DNA of 18,196 nucleotides from an uncultured Coriobacteriales bacterium (GCA_947305035.1 CAMZCV010000001.1:1-18196); one strand, 5' to 3'; counted from the first letter of the stretch, positions 1 to 8,706 are shown. The notes: generated from the sequence alone by a model not told the origin. Numbers and translations: made by a program.

Positions 1-1297
1 CGTCACCATAATCAGTAAACACATTTGCCCACGAATCGTAAGCAACAAAAGTTCCAGATGATCCGCCAGATGGGCAGAATCTTGCTAGGTACTTGTGATT
101 GGCGATTGCTGTATAGTTTTCAGACGTGTTCCACCGAAAAGTAAGTGTGTCCGATGTTGTTCCAGAGATTGAAAAAGAACCGTTATCATTGTTCGTTACG
201 GCGATGCCGTTAGCTGTTGTGCTGGGCCGCTTTGACTTGTCGTACAGCTGGTTCCACACTACCGTGTTGCCGTGGATGCTCTTGACCTCAGCCACGCCAT
301 CCTGCGCCGACGTGCGCTGCATCCACGTGGCAAGCGTCTCGTCGCTGCCAGTGAGCGCCTGTGCCGCGCCTGCTAGGAGCTGAGGGTAGGAGCCGTCAAC
401 GTCGGCCTTTCCCTGATAGGTGGCTTGACGGACCAGCTCTGCGGCAACGCGGCCATCTTCGGCTGTCACGCGGCCAGACTCGGCGGTGACCCTCGCGGAC
501 TCGGCGCTCACGCGACCGGACTCTGCAGTGACGCGGGCGCTCTCGGCGTTGGCCCTGCTCGTCTCAGCATTCGCTCGGGCCGTCTCAGCGCTCTTGCGGG
601 CGTTCTCCTGAGACTTGCGCGTGTTCTCCTGCGAGACACGGGTGCTCTCGGCACTTGCGCGGTTGCTCTCATCCGATGCCCTCGCCGTCTCGGCGGATGC
701 GCGGGCAGTCTCAGCCGACGCCCTGCTGCCCTCGGCGGACTGACGCGCCGTCTCCTGCGATGCGCGGGTGGACTCTGCGCCAGCTCGTGCCGTCTCGGCG
801 GATGCGCGTGAGGACTCTGCGGATGCGCGCGATGTCTCGGCGCTTGCCCTGCCGCTCTCGGCAGTGACGCGCGATGACTCAGCCCCAACACGCGCCGTCT
901 CTGCGTCTGCCCTCCCAGACTCGGCACTTGCGCGTGCCGTCTCTGCGCTGACTCGTCCAGCCTCGGCAAGCGCTCGTGCCTGCTCTGCGCTCACGCGTGC
1001 CGCCTCTGCGCCCGACCAGTCTGGCACCGTGTAGGAGTGCGTGCCATTGGCATCGGTGAAGGTGACCACGTGGCCCTCTTGCACGTCGGTGATTGCCACG
1101 GTGGCGGAAAGGCCGTCCAGCACGTCAAACGTGGTCGTGTGGACGCCCACCTCAGCGTCCTCGTAGGTGATGGACACGCGGTGGCCACCAGAGATGTCGG
1201 CAACGGCAACCTGCGGGCTGTACGCGCTGCCGATGTAGGATTCCTCGAACTCCAATTCGAGGTCAACTGTCTGGTCAACTGTCTGGTCATCAGCCAT
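1..1297 (-). CDS. Tail fibre with 27-heptad shaft (3' end cut by window)
   Basis: The gene starts at ATG 1297 and runs off the left edge, with 432 codons visible and no stop. Residues 1-100 are a beta-rich anchoring domain (FEESYIGSAYSPQVAVADISGGHRV, then VQEGHVVTFTDANGTHSY). Residues 101-289 are 27 uninterrupted heptads, always Arg at position 1 and Glu at position 5. A QATYQGKADVDGSYPQLLAG linker follows. Then comes a domain with VKSIHGNTVVWNQLYDKSK and NGIAVTNNDNGSFSISGTTSD, a pattern common in fibre tip modules of gut Gram-positive phages. Codons shift to much lower G+C after about position 250. The adhesin at the tip is the likely host range determinant. The true end is unknown. Confidence 0.87.
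   Translation of the reverse strand, partial: MADDQTVDQTVDLELEFEESYIGSAYSPQVAVADISGGHRVSITYEDAEVGVHTTTFDVLDGLSATVAITDVQEGHVVTFTDANGTHSYTVPDWSGAEAARVSAEQARALAEAGRVSAETARASAESGRADAETARVGAESSRVTAESGRASAETSRASAESSRASAETARAGAESTRASQETARQSAEGSRASAETARASAETARASDESNRASAESTRVSQENTRKSQENARKSAETARANAETSRANAESARVTAESGRVSAESARVTAESGRVTAEDGRVAAELVRQATYQGKADVDGSYPQLLAGAAQALTGSDETLATWMQRTSAQDGVAEVKSIHGNTVVWNQLYDKSKRPSTTANGIAVTNNDNGSFSISGTTSDTLTFRWNTSENYTAIANHKYLARFCPSGGSSGTFVAYDSWANVFTDYGD
431..997 (-). repeat. Tandem heptad coding repeat (27 units of 21 bases)
   Basis: Twenty-seven 7-residue units follow each other without gap, consensus R-A/V-S-A-E-T/S-A/G. Arg 1 and Glu 5 are invariant and Ala at position 4 occurs in 23 of 27. 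At DNA level the units vary in synonymous bases. Ala at 4 and small residues at 7 would give an alanine-type coiled-coil core with Arg-Glu bridges on the surface. The predicted rod is about 28 nm. Confidence 0.95.
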
Positions 1298-1601
1298 GGT
1301 ACTTTGGCACCTCCAAGATGTTGCGTCCGAACTGCACGCTCACGATGTTGGTCGGGATTCGGTAGCCGTTGTAGTCAACGGCATTGACCTGCACCTCGAC
1401 GCCGCGCCCCTCCATGAAGGTCGCTGTCTGCTCCTGCGTGAGCGTGACGGTGAGCGTGGCGTCGGTGCCGTCGATTTCGATTGCGGGATTCTTGACCGTG
1501 ATGGTTCTCCTGCCCTGCTTTAGCGTGAGATACACGTCACAGCCCGTGAGGTCCGCGCCATGGACGAGGACACGGAACGTCGGTGTGCTCAATCGTCTCA
1601 T
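1290..1601 (-). CDS. Short conserved tail accessory protein
   Basis: This 103-residue, wholly beta-type protein starts with FRVLVHGADLTGCDVYLTLKQG and has TVTLTQEQTATFMEG near the middle, ending before QVNAVDYNGYRIPTNIVSVQF. Proteins of this pattern occur just before fibre genes in many Gram-positive and actinobacterial prophages, usually annotated hypothetical. The repeated-strand layout suggests a small immunoglobulin-like or fibre-anchoring domain. The ATG has AAGGAGG upstream, 9 bases after the previous stop, and the end overlaps the fibre start by eight bases. The function is unknown. Fibre attachment is a positional guess. Confidence 0.75.
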   Translation of the reverse strand: MRRLSTPTFRVLVHGADLTGCDVYLTLKQGRRTITVKNPAIEIDGTDATLTVTLTQEQTATFMEGRGVEVQVNAVDYNGYRIPTNIVSVQFGRNILEVPKYHG

Positions 1602-1610
1602 GAGTCCTCC

Positions 1611-3029
1611 TTATGCGATTCGGACTGCCCTCAGATAGCACTGGCAGCTCAGTGTGGAGCCGCTGTTCTGCCACGCGCGGCAGTAGTAGGTCGTGGATGC
1701 TGTTGGGGACACGATGGCAAAGCTGCTGTACTTGGTCATGCCGCCATCGGCTGGTGCCTGCGTGAGCGCTGCCATCTGGCCGACACTGACGGACGAGACG
1801 CTGGAATCGTCCGCGAAGTAGACCACGCGCCTGCCGCTGCTGTTGCTTGCGAAGGTGGTGGACACGACAACCATCCACGTCCCTGCCGCGAGCGTGATGC
1901 TGCCCAACGTGACGTTGCTGCTTGTTGCGACGCTGACCGCATTGGGATTTGAGGTCACGACTGTGCCCTGTGGGATGGATTTGTCAAGGGCGCTGATGAC
2001 GTCCAGCATGTCGTAGTCTTGCCCTGTGGACGCCCAGCCACCGCCGTCTCCAAGCCAGAGAGTGTCTCCGTAGACCTTAGCGACCGATCCCCCAAGCATT
2101 ACGTCTGCATAGAATCCTGCAAGCCTAGAAGGAACCCCGTCAGAATCCTCTTCCGAAGCCTGAAGAGATACATAGTCATGACCGATGTGCTCGTATCCAT
2201 GCGCATATACAACAGGGTCGGACGAAACCATGCTGCGCATCGAGAACTTCGCTGGCGCGTCATAGAACGACTGGTCGCCGCTAATCGATGACACGGGGGC
2301 AAACTCGATGGTGGCATCGCCACTTGTGATGGTGCTGGTGTATGAGTGAGGCGTACTGCCAGATGCGTTGGGGTTGCTGTCGACAACAGATATCGAAAGA
2401 TTGTTGTTAAGCAGGCTAATCACTGCCTGACTACTGTTCTTTCCCAGCTCAATCAAGCTCGTTGCAAACTGTGAGAGGACCGTCGTGCCGCTGCGGAGCT
2501 TGATGCCCTCGTCATCGGTGAGGGTATTGAAGCCAGACTCGGAGCCGACGCGCACCTTTGCTACCGCGCCGTCAAGCCACGCCTTGAGCATGCTTGAGCC
2601 GCCCCGCACGAAGTCGAGGAACGCGCTCGCGAGGTGGAGGAAGGTCGTTGCGTTCGCCGGGTCGCTGTCGGCAATCTTGATACCGCTTGAGTCAGCCACG
2701 ATGTAGTTTGTGGCCGTCTGAGCCGCACCATTGATGCGCCCGCTCATGGCGTCGCCGCCACCGACCACCACCACGTCCACAGGCGTCGTGCCGCTGATGT
2801 AGACCAGCACCTCATCGCCCTCGCTGACGGAGTAGGACGTTGGGCACTCGATTTCAGCGTCTGGACCCTCGACGTCGGTGTCCAGCACGACGGTCACGAT
2901 GCCGTCGGCGCTGTCTGAGGTCGCGCGCCCGTGCTCGGTGCGCATGGTCGATTTCGTGCCCATGCCCTGCTCCACGATATCGCGCGGCTTTGGGAAAAGG
3001 GCCCGCGCGAGGTCGAAGTCTGTGATCAC
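1611..3029 (-). CDS. Tail protein with C-terminal fibre-like domain
   Basis: This protein is about 472 residues long. The GTG start overlaps the hub stop (GTGA) and has GGGAGG 6 bases upstream. The frame is open to 3125 but inside the hub gene. The N-terminus (ITDFDLARALFPKPRDIVEQGMG) leads into a beta-rich part (SYSVSEGDEVLVYISGTTPVDVVVVGGG) that probably docks on the hub. The middle holds helical and strand segments (FLHLASAFLDFVRGGSSMLK). The last 110 residues (TLAAGTWMVVVSTTFAS, VVYFADDSS, YYCRAWQNSGS and CYLRAVRI) resemble a TNF/C1q-like jelly roll used in fibre tips. It has no enzyme motif. The segment from about 2090 to 2480 is clearly poorer in G+C than its flanks. A receptor-binding or baseplate role is inferred. 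Confidence 0.72.
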   Translation of the reverse strand: MITDFDLARALFPKPRDIVEQGMGTKSTMRTEHGRATSDSADGIVTVVLDTDVEGPDAEIECPTSYSVSEGDEVLVYISGTTPVDVVVVGGGDAMSGRINGAAQTATNYIVADSSGIKIADSDPANATTFLHLASAFLDFVRGGSSMLKAWLDGAVAKVRVGSESGFNTLTDDEGIKLRSGTTVLSQFATSLIELGKNSSQAVISLLNNNLSISVVDSNPNASGSTPHSYTSTITSGDATIEFAPVSSISGDQSFYDAPAKFSMRSMVSSDPVVYAHGYEHIGHDYVSLQASEEDSDGVPSRLAGFYADVMLGGSVAKVYGDTLWLGDGGGWASTGQDYDMLDVISALDKSIPQGTVVTSNPNAVSVATSSNVTLGSITLAAGTWMVVVSTTFASNSSGRRVVYFADDSSVSSVSVGQMAALTQAPADGGMTKYSSFAIVSPTASTTYYCRAWQNSGSTLSCQCYLRAVRIA

Positions 3030-4096
3030 GACCAACCTCCCTTCAAATCGAGCGTCCACGTCCACGTCTTGAGGTCGAGCTGTGCGCTCGACACCTGCCA
3101 GCGCGTCCTCCTGTTGCCCTCGCACCAGCGCTCGACCATGCCATCGCGCAGCGGTCGGTACATCAGGCCGTGGCTGAGCGTCAGGCTCTCTGCGCTCGCG
3201 TCACCGAGCATCTGCCGCGCCTTTGCGGTCGCGGCGTCTGCGGTGAACGGGCTGAGGTCGCTCATCGTCTCGAACTTGTCGATGCCGTACCCTCGCACGG
3301 AGACGGATGCGTGGTCGCCGTCCGCGACCGTTGCGATGCCAGTCACCGACTTGTCCCCAGACTCGCTGCGCACGATGACGCGCGTCGGGTGCGAGAGCGC
3401 GTCGGTGTCGCCTGACGGCTCGCCGATGACGATGCCGCGCGGCGCGCTCGGGTCCACGTCGTAGTCGGGCTCCTTCTTCGACGGCTCGATGTAGCGCTCT
3501 ACGGCAACGAAGCCGTCTGGGTCCACGACGATGCGGTCCCCTGCCTTGTTGGCGACGTCCATGGCTATCGAGAGCCACGACTTGCCAGCGTCGTACACGC
3601 AGGCGCTGCCAAAGAGGTAGTCCGTCGCGTCGCCGCGCACCCTGAGCTGCCGTCCCGTCTGACGGGCGATGGAGCGGATGACGTCCAGCGCCTTCGCGCT
3701 CGCGGCCACCGTGTAGCCGTTCGCCGCGACGGTGCCCTTGCCGTCACCCTCCCACGCAATGAGCGTGCTTGACAGCGTGAGCCTGGTCATCATGCCGTCT
3801 CCGCGCCCGCTCCACGGGGCTGCGGTCACGTAGCCGGTGAACAGCGTCTCGCGCAGGAGCAGGCCCGTCCAGTCGCTGACGTCGTGGACGAGCCTTAGCG
3901 CGCTTGTGCCGTCCCAGCCATGTTCGCCGACGCATTCGAGCGATGCTCCTGCGCGCGTGTCGCTGTAGTAGCTGAGGTCGAGCTTGCCGCCCTTGACGTT
4001 GTGCAGCTCCCCGCGCACGTCGGTGAGGTTGGACGGGTCCACCTGCAGGACGGTGAGGGCGTGGCTGAGGTCGCCGCGCGCCCAGTCCACAGCCAT
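3026..4096 (-). CDS. Tail hub/baseplate minor tail protein
   Basis: This 356-residue protein lies after the lectin tail protein. Its layout matches hub-type minor tail proteins of actinobacterial siphophages. The first part has strands and a loop (DWTGLLLRETLFTGYVT). A middle follows with KALDVIRSIARQTGRQLRV and an inner-membrane-ring-like IVVDPDGFVAVERYIEP. A C-terminal part has helices (ATAKARQMLGDAS) and WTWTLDLKGGW at the end. Such proteins form the ring at the tail tip that the fibres attach to. No peptidase or lysozyme motif is visible. The ATG at 4096 is chosen because GGAGG lies 7 bases upstream, and it overlaps the previous stop (TGATG). GTG codons at 4099 and 4102 are too close to the ribosome site. 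Confidence 0.75.
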   Translation of the reverse strand: MAVDWARGDLSHALTVLQVDPSNLTDVRGELHNVKGGKLDLSYYSDTRAGASLECVGEHGWDGTSALRLVHDVSDWTGLLLRETLFTGYVTAAPWSGRGDGMMTRLTLSSTLIAWEGDGKGTVAANGYTVAASAKALDVIRSIARQTGRQLRVRGDATDYLFGSACVYDAGKSWLSIAMDVANKAGDRIVVDPDGFVAVERYIEPSKKEPDYDVDPSAPRGIVIGEPSGDTDALSHPTRVIVRSESGDKSVTGIATVADGDHASVSVRGYGIDKFETMSDLSPFTADAATAKARQMLGDASAESLTLSHGLMYRPLRDGMVERWCEGNRRTRWQVSSAQLDLKTWTWTLDLKGGWS

Positions 4097-5928
4097 CACC
4101 ACACCTCCTCGTCGAACGAAATCGACACCGACGCGATGCCAATGGCGTGCTTGGACAGGTCCACTTCGGCGCCCGTCACGAGCGCCTGCGCCCAGAAGCC
4201 GTTAGGCCCGCGGAAGTAGACGTGCCCAGCGTGAGCCGCCCAGTCGGCAAGCTCTATGCCGCTGTCAAGCGTCTGGCCGTGCAGCACGCCCTTGAGCGTC
4301 CAGCTCGCGGTCGTTGACGGCCCGAGAGAGTTGAGCTGTCGCTCGCGGCCCAGCACCTCGTGAGAGGACGTGGAGCGGGAGAACGACGGCGAGAACTCGG
4401 GCGGCTCGCCCGTGTTGTGGTACACCGCGAGGTCCCTGCTGAGGTCCTGTGACGTCACGTGATAGCCGCTGTCATGGATTGCATTGAACGTCTGGACCAC
4501 CGATGACCACGTGCCCGCGCTCGTGGCCGCGTAGAGCTTCCACTGGACGCCGAGCGGTGGCGCGATGACCCATGGGCTTGACCCTGCGACCTCGACGAAC
4601 CGCGTGCCGTGCCCGCGCGGGATGACCAGCCACAGGCGCGCCGCCGCGTTGCTTGCGGTGACGGTTGCCGTCGTGCCGCTGACGGTCGCAGACAGCGTGA
4701 GCCCGCTTGAGTGGCCGGACTCGTAGGAGAGCGTGATCGTCTCGGTGCGGCTCGCCGTGATTCCGTCTGGCGTCGTGAGCGTGACGGTGAGCTTCACGCT
4801 GTCGCCGCTGGCCACGCTCTTGACGAGCTGCCACATGGGGACGATGGAGCTTCCAGCCGCCGCGCCCGTCGTGTTGAGCGTGTCGAACGGAGCGGCCTTC
4901 GCCACGATGGCGTTTCCGCTCGTAGTCGCGTTGCTGGTCCACGAGACGGCAAGCCCGTCAGGCGCGATGGCCATGTCGATGTCGCTGATGCTGACCGCAC
5001 GAGCGGTCACGACGGTCCACGTGAGCGCGTCACCGTGTGCAGCCGCGCCGCTCATCCAGCCGCTGGTCCACTCGCGGACCGAGAACTCGACGTCGGTGCG
5101 GTCGTAGGTGCTTGAGTTGTCCACCGCGACGCCGTTGGATGACCAGAGACGGCCACCGGACGCTGTTGCCGTGCAGTTGCTCTGCCCGGGCGTCCCCCAG
5201 CCGTCCCATGTGGTCGCGCCGTCTGCGATTGACTTCCAATTGCTCCACGCGCCCATCGCCCCGCCAGCCGTGCGCCTGCGCGTGCGGTAGCGGAGCTGGA
5301 CGGTGGTCGCACGTCCGACCCAGCACGGGTAGACGGTGCCGCTGCCGATTGCGACGGCTCCCGTCTTGACCGTGCCGACGGTCGTGCCGCACGACCCAGA
5401 CGATGGCGTTGGAAGCACCATCAGCGAGTGGTCCGTGTCGGTCTTGGCGGCGAGCGTCGCAAGCCACTCCGTGGGCACGAGGACGAATCGCTGCGCGGCG
5501 CTGCCGTTTGACGTCCAAATCTGGATGTTGGTCTTGAGGTCGGTCTTGCCGCCTGCAACGTCGAGCACGTAGGTGGACGCGCCGAACGCGCCGATGCTCA
5601 CCACGGGATAGCTCGTGCCGTTGACGGCCTGCGTGCCCGTCTCCGTGATGGCCCACCGCTGGGCCGTGCTGCCGTTGGACGTGTAGAGCTGCACGTTGGT
5701 GCCCTTGGCCTGCGTGCCGCCAGCCACGTCGAGAGACTTGCCCGTCTCCGCGTCGATGATGGTCCAGTAGCCGCTCTGACTGGTGAGCGTCCACTTCTGG
5801 GCGTTGCTGCCGTTGCGCCCCCACACCTGCACGTTGGCCTTGTTGGCCACGCTGTTGTTGCTCACGTCGAGCGCCATGGTGACGTCCAGCAGCGGCAGGA
5901 TCTCGTAGGAGCCGCTAGCGATTGACAT
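4096..5928 (-). CDS. Minor tail protein with N-terminal ricin-type lectin domain
   Basis: This 610-residue protein follows the tape measure gene (TAATG overlap), where distal tail or first baseplate proteins lie. Residues 1-150 are a beta-trefoil lectin (ricin B/CBM13 type). Three repeats end in QxW-like motifs: NVQVWGRNGSNAQKW at about 32-46, NVQLYTSNGSTAQRW at 78-92, and NIQIWTSNGSAAQRF at 134-148. The middle has immunoglobulin/fibronectin-like strands. The last 170 residues (RQLNSLGPSTTASWTLKG, then HVYFRGPNGFWAQALVTGAEVD) look like the structural tail part. The lectin should bind host wall sugars. Calling the rest distal tail protein-like is inference from position. Confidence 0.82.
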   Translation of the reverse strand: MSIASGSYEILPLLDVTMALDVSNNSVANKANVQVWGRNGSNAQKWTLTSQSGYWTIIDAETGKSLDVAGGTQAKGTNVQLYTSNGSTAQRWAITETGTQAVNGTSYPVVSIGAFGASTYVLDVAGGKTDLKTNIQIWTSNGSAAQRFVLVPTEWLATLAAKTDTDHSLMVLPTPSSGSCGTTVGTVKTGAVAIGSGTVYPCWVGRATTVQLRYRTRRRTAGGAMGAWSNWKSIADGATTWDGWGTPGQSNCTATASGGRLWSSNGVAVDNSSTYDRTDVEFSVREWTSGWMSGAAAHGDALTWTVVTARAVSISDIDMAIAPDGLAVSWTSNATTSGNAIVAKAAPFDTLNTTGAAAGSSIVPMWQLVKSVASGDSVKLTVTLTTPDGITASRTETITLSYESGHSSGLTLSATVSGTTATVTASNAAARLWLVIPRGHGTRFVEVAGSSPWVIAPPLGVQWKLYAATSAGTWSSVVQTFNAIHDSGYHVTSQDLSRDLAVYHNTGEPPEFSPSFSRSTSSHEVLGRERQLNSLGPSTTASWTLKGVLHGQTLDSGIELADWAAHAGHVYFRGPNGFWAQALVTGAEVDLSKHAIGIASVSISFDEEVW

Positions 5929-8306
5929 TAGATCGCCCCCAGACGCTTGAGCTCGTAGAGGTAGCCGCGCGTGGCATTGACGATGCCAGCCTCGTCGTTG
6001 ACCGCGACGTCGTTGAGGTAGACGTTGTACGTGCTGCCAGTCTTGCGCTCGTCAAGCGCGTCCTTGATGTAGTCGCGGAGCTTGTCGATTGGCACGACTG
6101 CCTCCTTGCCTGCCTCGCCGACGCCGATGACCGATGGGCTGTCGAAGATGCCGCCCTTCGCGTACCAAGAGACGCTGAAGCTCGGCAAGCTGCCCTTGCC
6201 ACCGATGCCGAACGGTGCCGTGCCGCCCGACACGGAGATGTGCGGCAGCTTGAGCGTGAAGATGTTGCCGAGGTGCAGCGGGAAGATGCCCTTGATGCGG
6301 TCGATGGCGCCCTGGATTGCCGCCTTCGCGTCGCTGAAGGGCTTGGTCATCTTCTCCTTGACGCCGTTGAAGGCGTTGGATGCCGCGGTCTTCGCAGCAT
6401 TGAGTCTGTCGCTCACGGCGCTCTTGATGTTGGTCACGGCGTTGGTCACGGTCGTCTTGATGGACGTCCATTTGCTCGTGATGGCCGTCTTCGCGCCCTC
6501 CCAGACGGTGGACGCGAAGGTGGAGGCAGCCTGGAACTTCTCGGTGATGAAGGTCGAGACGCTCGTGAAGACCTCGACGGCCTTGCTGTAAATCTTGCTC
6601 CACGTCTCAGAGAGCCACGTCGTGAAGGACTCCCAGAGCTTGCGTCCAATCTCGGTCTGCGTGAAGAAGACGATGAGCGCGGCAACGACGGCTGCGATGA
6701 TCGTGACGATGACGCCAATCGGTGACGCCTCGAACGCGAGCGCTAGCAGCGCCCACGCGTCTCCGGCAAGCCCGGTCGCGGCCGCCCACGCACCAGTCAG
6801 CGCGGAGACAATCGGAAGGTTTGCGATGAGTCCGCCGATGCCACCGATGATGCCAGTGAGGTTGATGATTCCAAGCGCGGAGCCGAGCGCCGTGATGCCG
6901 CCTGCGAAGACGGCGATGCCCGTCACGAGTGGCATGATGACGCTCGAAATCTCGTCAAAGTGGTCGCCGAGCCAGTCGAGCTTTTCCCCAAGGTCCTCGA
7001 TGAAGTCGCACGCGTCGTTGATGCCGTCGCCCAGCGTCGTGCCGAGCGCGGTGCCCAAGTCCTCGACCTTGCCCTTCACACTGTCTGCGGATGGCAGCAG
7101 GTCGCTGAGCTTGCCGATGAGGTCGCCGACTCCATCCTTGAGCTTCGTGAGCGAGTCGAGCGCTCCCGTCTCCTCGAAAGCCGCCGTGAAGTTGTCAACG
7201 AACGTCTGCGCGGTGTCGGACACGTCTTGGAACGCCGTCACCACGTCATCCCAGCGGATGAACTCCTCGGGCACGTCGAGCCCCATGCCGCGAAGCAGGT
7301 CCTCCACGCTCGCCGCGATCGTGTCGAAAGCCGTCTGAAGGATTGGCCCAGCGACCTCGGGAATCTTGTTGACCACCGTGCCGATGACCTCGGGCAGCGC
7401 CGCGACGATGCGCGAGCCGATGATTCCGAGACGTGGGACGATGTTGTCAGCCACGGCACCGATGGACTCCACGAGGTTGTCTGTCAGCTTGCCGATGTCG
7501 GCGTTGTCATCGGCAAGTCCCGTCAGCCAGTTCTGCCATGCCGCCTTCGTCATGCTGATGGAGCCTGAGATGGTCTTCATCGCCTCGCTGGTCGTGGTGC
7601 CAGCGATCTTCATCTCTTCCTGCATGACCGCGATGGCGGAGACGATGTTGTCGAAGCTCAGGCTGTTCGCGTCAACCGTGACGCCGAGCTTCTCCTGCAC
7701 CTTCGTCAGCTTGGATGCGTCCTTGACGAGACGCTGCATCTCGGATTTCGTGCCACCATAGCCCAACTTAAGGTTATCGAGCATGGTGTAGTTTTGCTTG
7801 GCAAACCCTTGGAAGGCGTTCTGCACGTCCTCCATGTTGGAGCCAAAGACGTTGACGTTGTCTGCCATCGACGTCATGGCGAGGTTGCCCAGCTCCGCCG
7901 CCCGCTGCGTGTCGCCGCCAAGCGAGCTGATGAGCGCAGCCGAGAAGCTGGTCACCTGCTCCATGTACTGGTTCGCGCTCAGGCCCGTCGTTCTGTATGC
8001 CTCCTGAGCGTTGTCCATGACGGTCTTCCACGCATCGCCGAACAGCTTCTGCACGCCGCCCTGTAGCTGCTCGAAGTCAGCGTAGGAGTCCAGCGCCTGC
8101 TTGCCGATGACGCCGATGCTCGTGGCAACGGCACCGAACGCTGCGGCGCCGACCTTGCCCAGCGCGCTCAGCGCGCTCCCGAACTTGCCCGAGAAGGCAT
8201 CGCCAGAAGCCTTGCCAGCGGAGCCGCCAGCCTTCGTCAGTGCGTTGGAGAACCCTTTGGTCGATGGCATGATGGTTACGTACGCTGTGCCAACGTTAGC
8301 TGGCAT
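5928..8306 (-). CDS. Tail tape measure protein
   Basis: This protein of about 792 residues is the longest gene here. It begins with VGTAYVTIMPSTKGF, a common start in tape measure proteins, followed by a Gly/Ala-rich segment. The conserved tape measure core follows: YADFEQLQGGVQKLFG, then GLSANQYMEQVTSFSAALI, then DNVNVFGSNMEDVQNAFQGFAKQNY. A strongly hydrophobic stretch near residues 440-545 holds several possible membrane segments, thought to help DNA cross the host membrane. The C-terminus has a small globular part (AKGGIFDSPSVIGVGEAG-KEAVVPID) typical of the family. The start chosen is the ATG at 8306, 8 bases after AGGGGG. Upstream GTG/ATG codons are too close to that site. At 1.5 angstrom per residue the tail would be about 120 nm. 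Confidence 0.95.
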   Translation of the reverse strand: MPANVGTAYVTIMPSTKGFSNALTKAGGSAGKASGDAFSGKFGSALSALGKVGAAAFGAVATSIGVIGKQALDSYADFEQLQGGVQKLFGDAWKTVMDNAQEAYRTTGLSANQYMEQVTSFSAALISSLGGDTQRAAELGNLAMTSMADNVNVFGSNMEDVQNAFQGFAKQNYTMLDNLKLGYGGTKSEMQRLVKDASKLTKVQEKLGVTVDANSLSFDNIVSAIAVMQEEMKIAGTTTSEAMKTISGSISMTKAAWQNWLTGLADDNADIGKLTDNLVESIGAVADNIVPRLGIIGSRIVAALPEVIGTVVNKIPEVAGPILQTAFDTIAASVEDLLRGMGLDVPEEFIRWDDVVTAFQDVSDTAQTFVDNFTAAFEETGALDSLTKLKDGVGDLIGKLSDLLPSADSVKGKVEDLGTALGTTLGDGINDACDFIEDLGEKLDWLGDHFDEISSVIMPLVTGIAVFAGGITALGSALGIINLTGIIGGIGGLIANLPIVSALTGAWAAATGLAGDAWALLALAFEASPIGVIVTIIAAVVAALIVFFTQTEIGRKLWESFTTWLSETWSKIYSKAVEVFTSVSTFITEKFQAASTFASTVWEGAKTAITSKWTSIKTTVTNAVTNIKSAVSDRLNAAKTAASNAFNGVKEKMTKPFSDAKAAIQGAIDRIKGIFPLHLGNIFTLKLPHISVSGGTAPFGIGGKGSLPSFSVSWYAKGGIFDSPSVIGVGEAGKEAVVPIDKLRDYIKDALDERKTGSTYNVYLNDVAVNDEAGIVNATRGYLYELKRLGAI

Positions 8307-8706
8307 CACCATCACCCCCTATCAGGCCGAGCGCCGCAGCGACGTCGGCCATGTCGCGCTCCGCGCGGTCTGCCATCTCCTGCCGCTCGATGCACTCGTG
8401 CGGAAGCGGGAGCGGCTCCTGGTCTGGAGCGTCCTTTGCGTGGGCCATGACCCACGTCCTGAGCTCGTACTCGATGAGCCTGAGCATCTGCGCCTCGGCG
8501 GTCCACGACTCGTCGGGATGCTCGGCCACCCTGAGCCGCGCCCCCTCGGGCAGTTGCGAAAGAAGGGCGGAGACGCGCCACAGTCCGCGCGCGCCCCCGC
8601 CCCTCTCGCCAAAGATGACCCAAGTCACATCAAGCCCGTAGTACTGCTGCATGTCTGCCAGCAGCTCGTGCGGCCTACGCTCGCACGCGACCGCCAGCGC
8701 GGCTAG
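8296..8706 (-). CDS. Tail assembly chaperone, frameshifted (T-like, DUF5361-type) part
   Basis: This 136-residue extension is read only after the -1 shift. It begins LAALAVACERRPHELLADMQQYYGLD, which is the typical start of DUF5361-like phage proteins. Those are the downstream halves of tail chaperones in Gram-positive siphophages. An internal ATG at 8652 exists but would cut off the conserved LAALA-HELLAD part and has no good ribosome site. The fusion is therefore the likely product. The C-terminal helices are charged (RQEMADRAERDMADVAAALG). The fused form should bind tape measure protein and recruit tube subunits. It overlaps the tape measure start by eleven bases. Confidence 0.88.
   Translation of the reverse strand, partial: LAALAVACERRPHELLADMQQYYGLDVTWVIFGERGGGARGLWRVSALLSQLPEGARLRVAEHPDESWTAEAQMLRLIEYELRTWVMAHAKDAPDQEPLPLPHECIERQEMADRAERDMADVAAALGLIGGDGDAS

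Noticed and set aside
431..997. Possible CRISPR-like or satellite DNA repeat
   Set aside because: Units are 21 bases, contiguous, diverged at synonymous sites and keep a perfect protein heptad, so this is a coding repeat.
991..1290. Separate 99-codon minus-strand gene starting MTRQLTRQL
   Set aside because: It begins at a second ATG seven bases inside the true fibre start but in another frame. The fibre frame is open across the whole region and gives family-like protein.
5922..6725. 267-codon plus-strand open frame
   Set aside because: It is opposite the tape measure gene, with low-complexity acidic/Arg/Leu composition and no plausible ribosome site or neighbour.
8296..8652. Stand-alone gene starting at the internal ATG
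   Set aside because: The conserved family start lies upstream in the same frame and connects to the slippery site, so a frameshift product is more likely.
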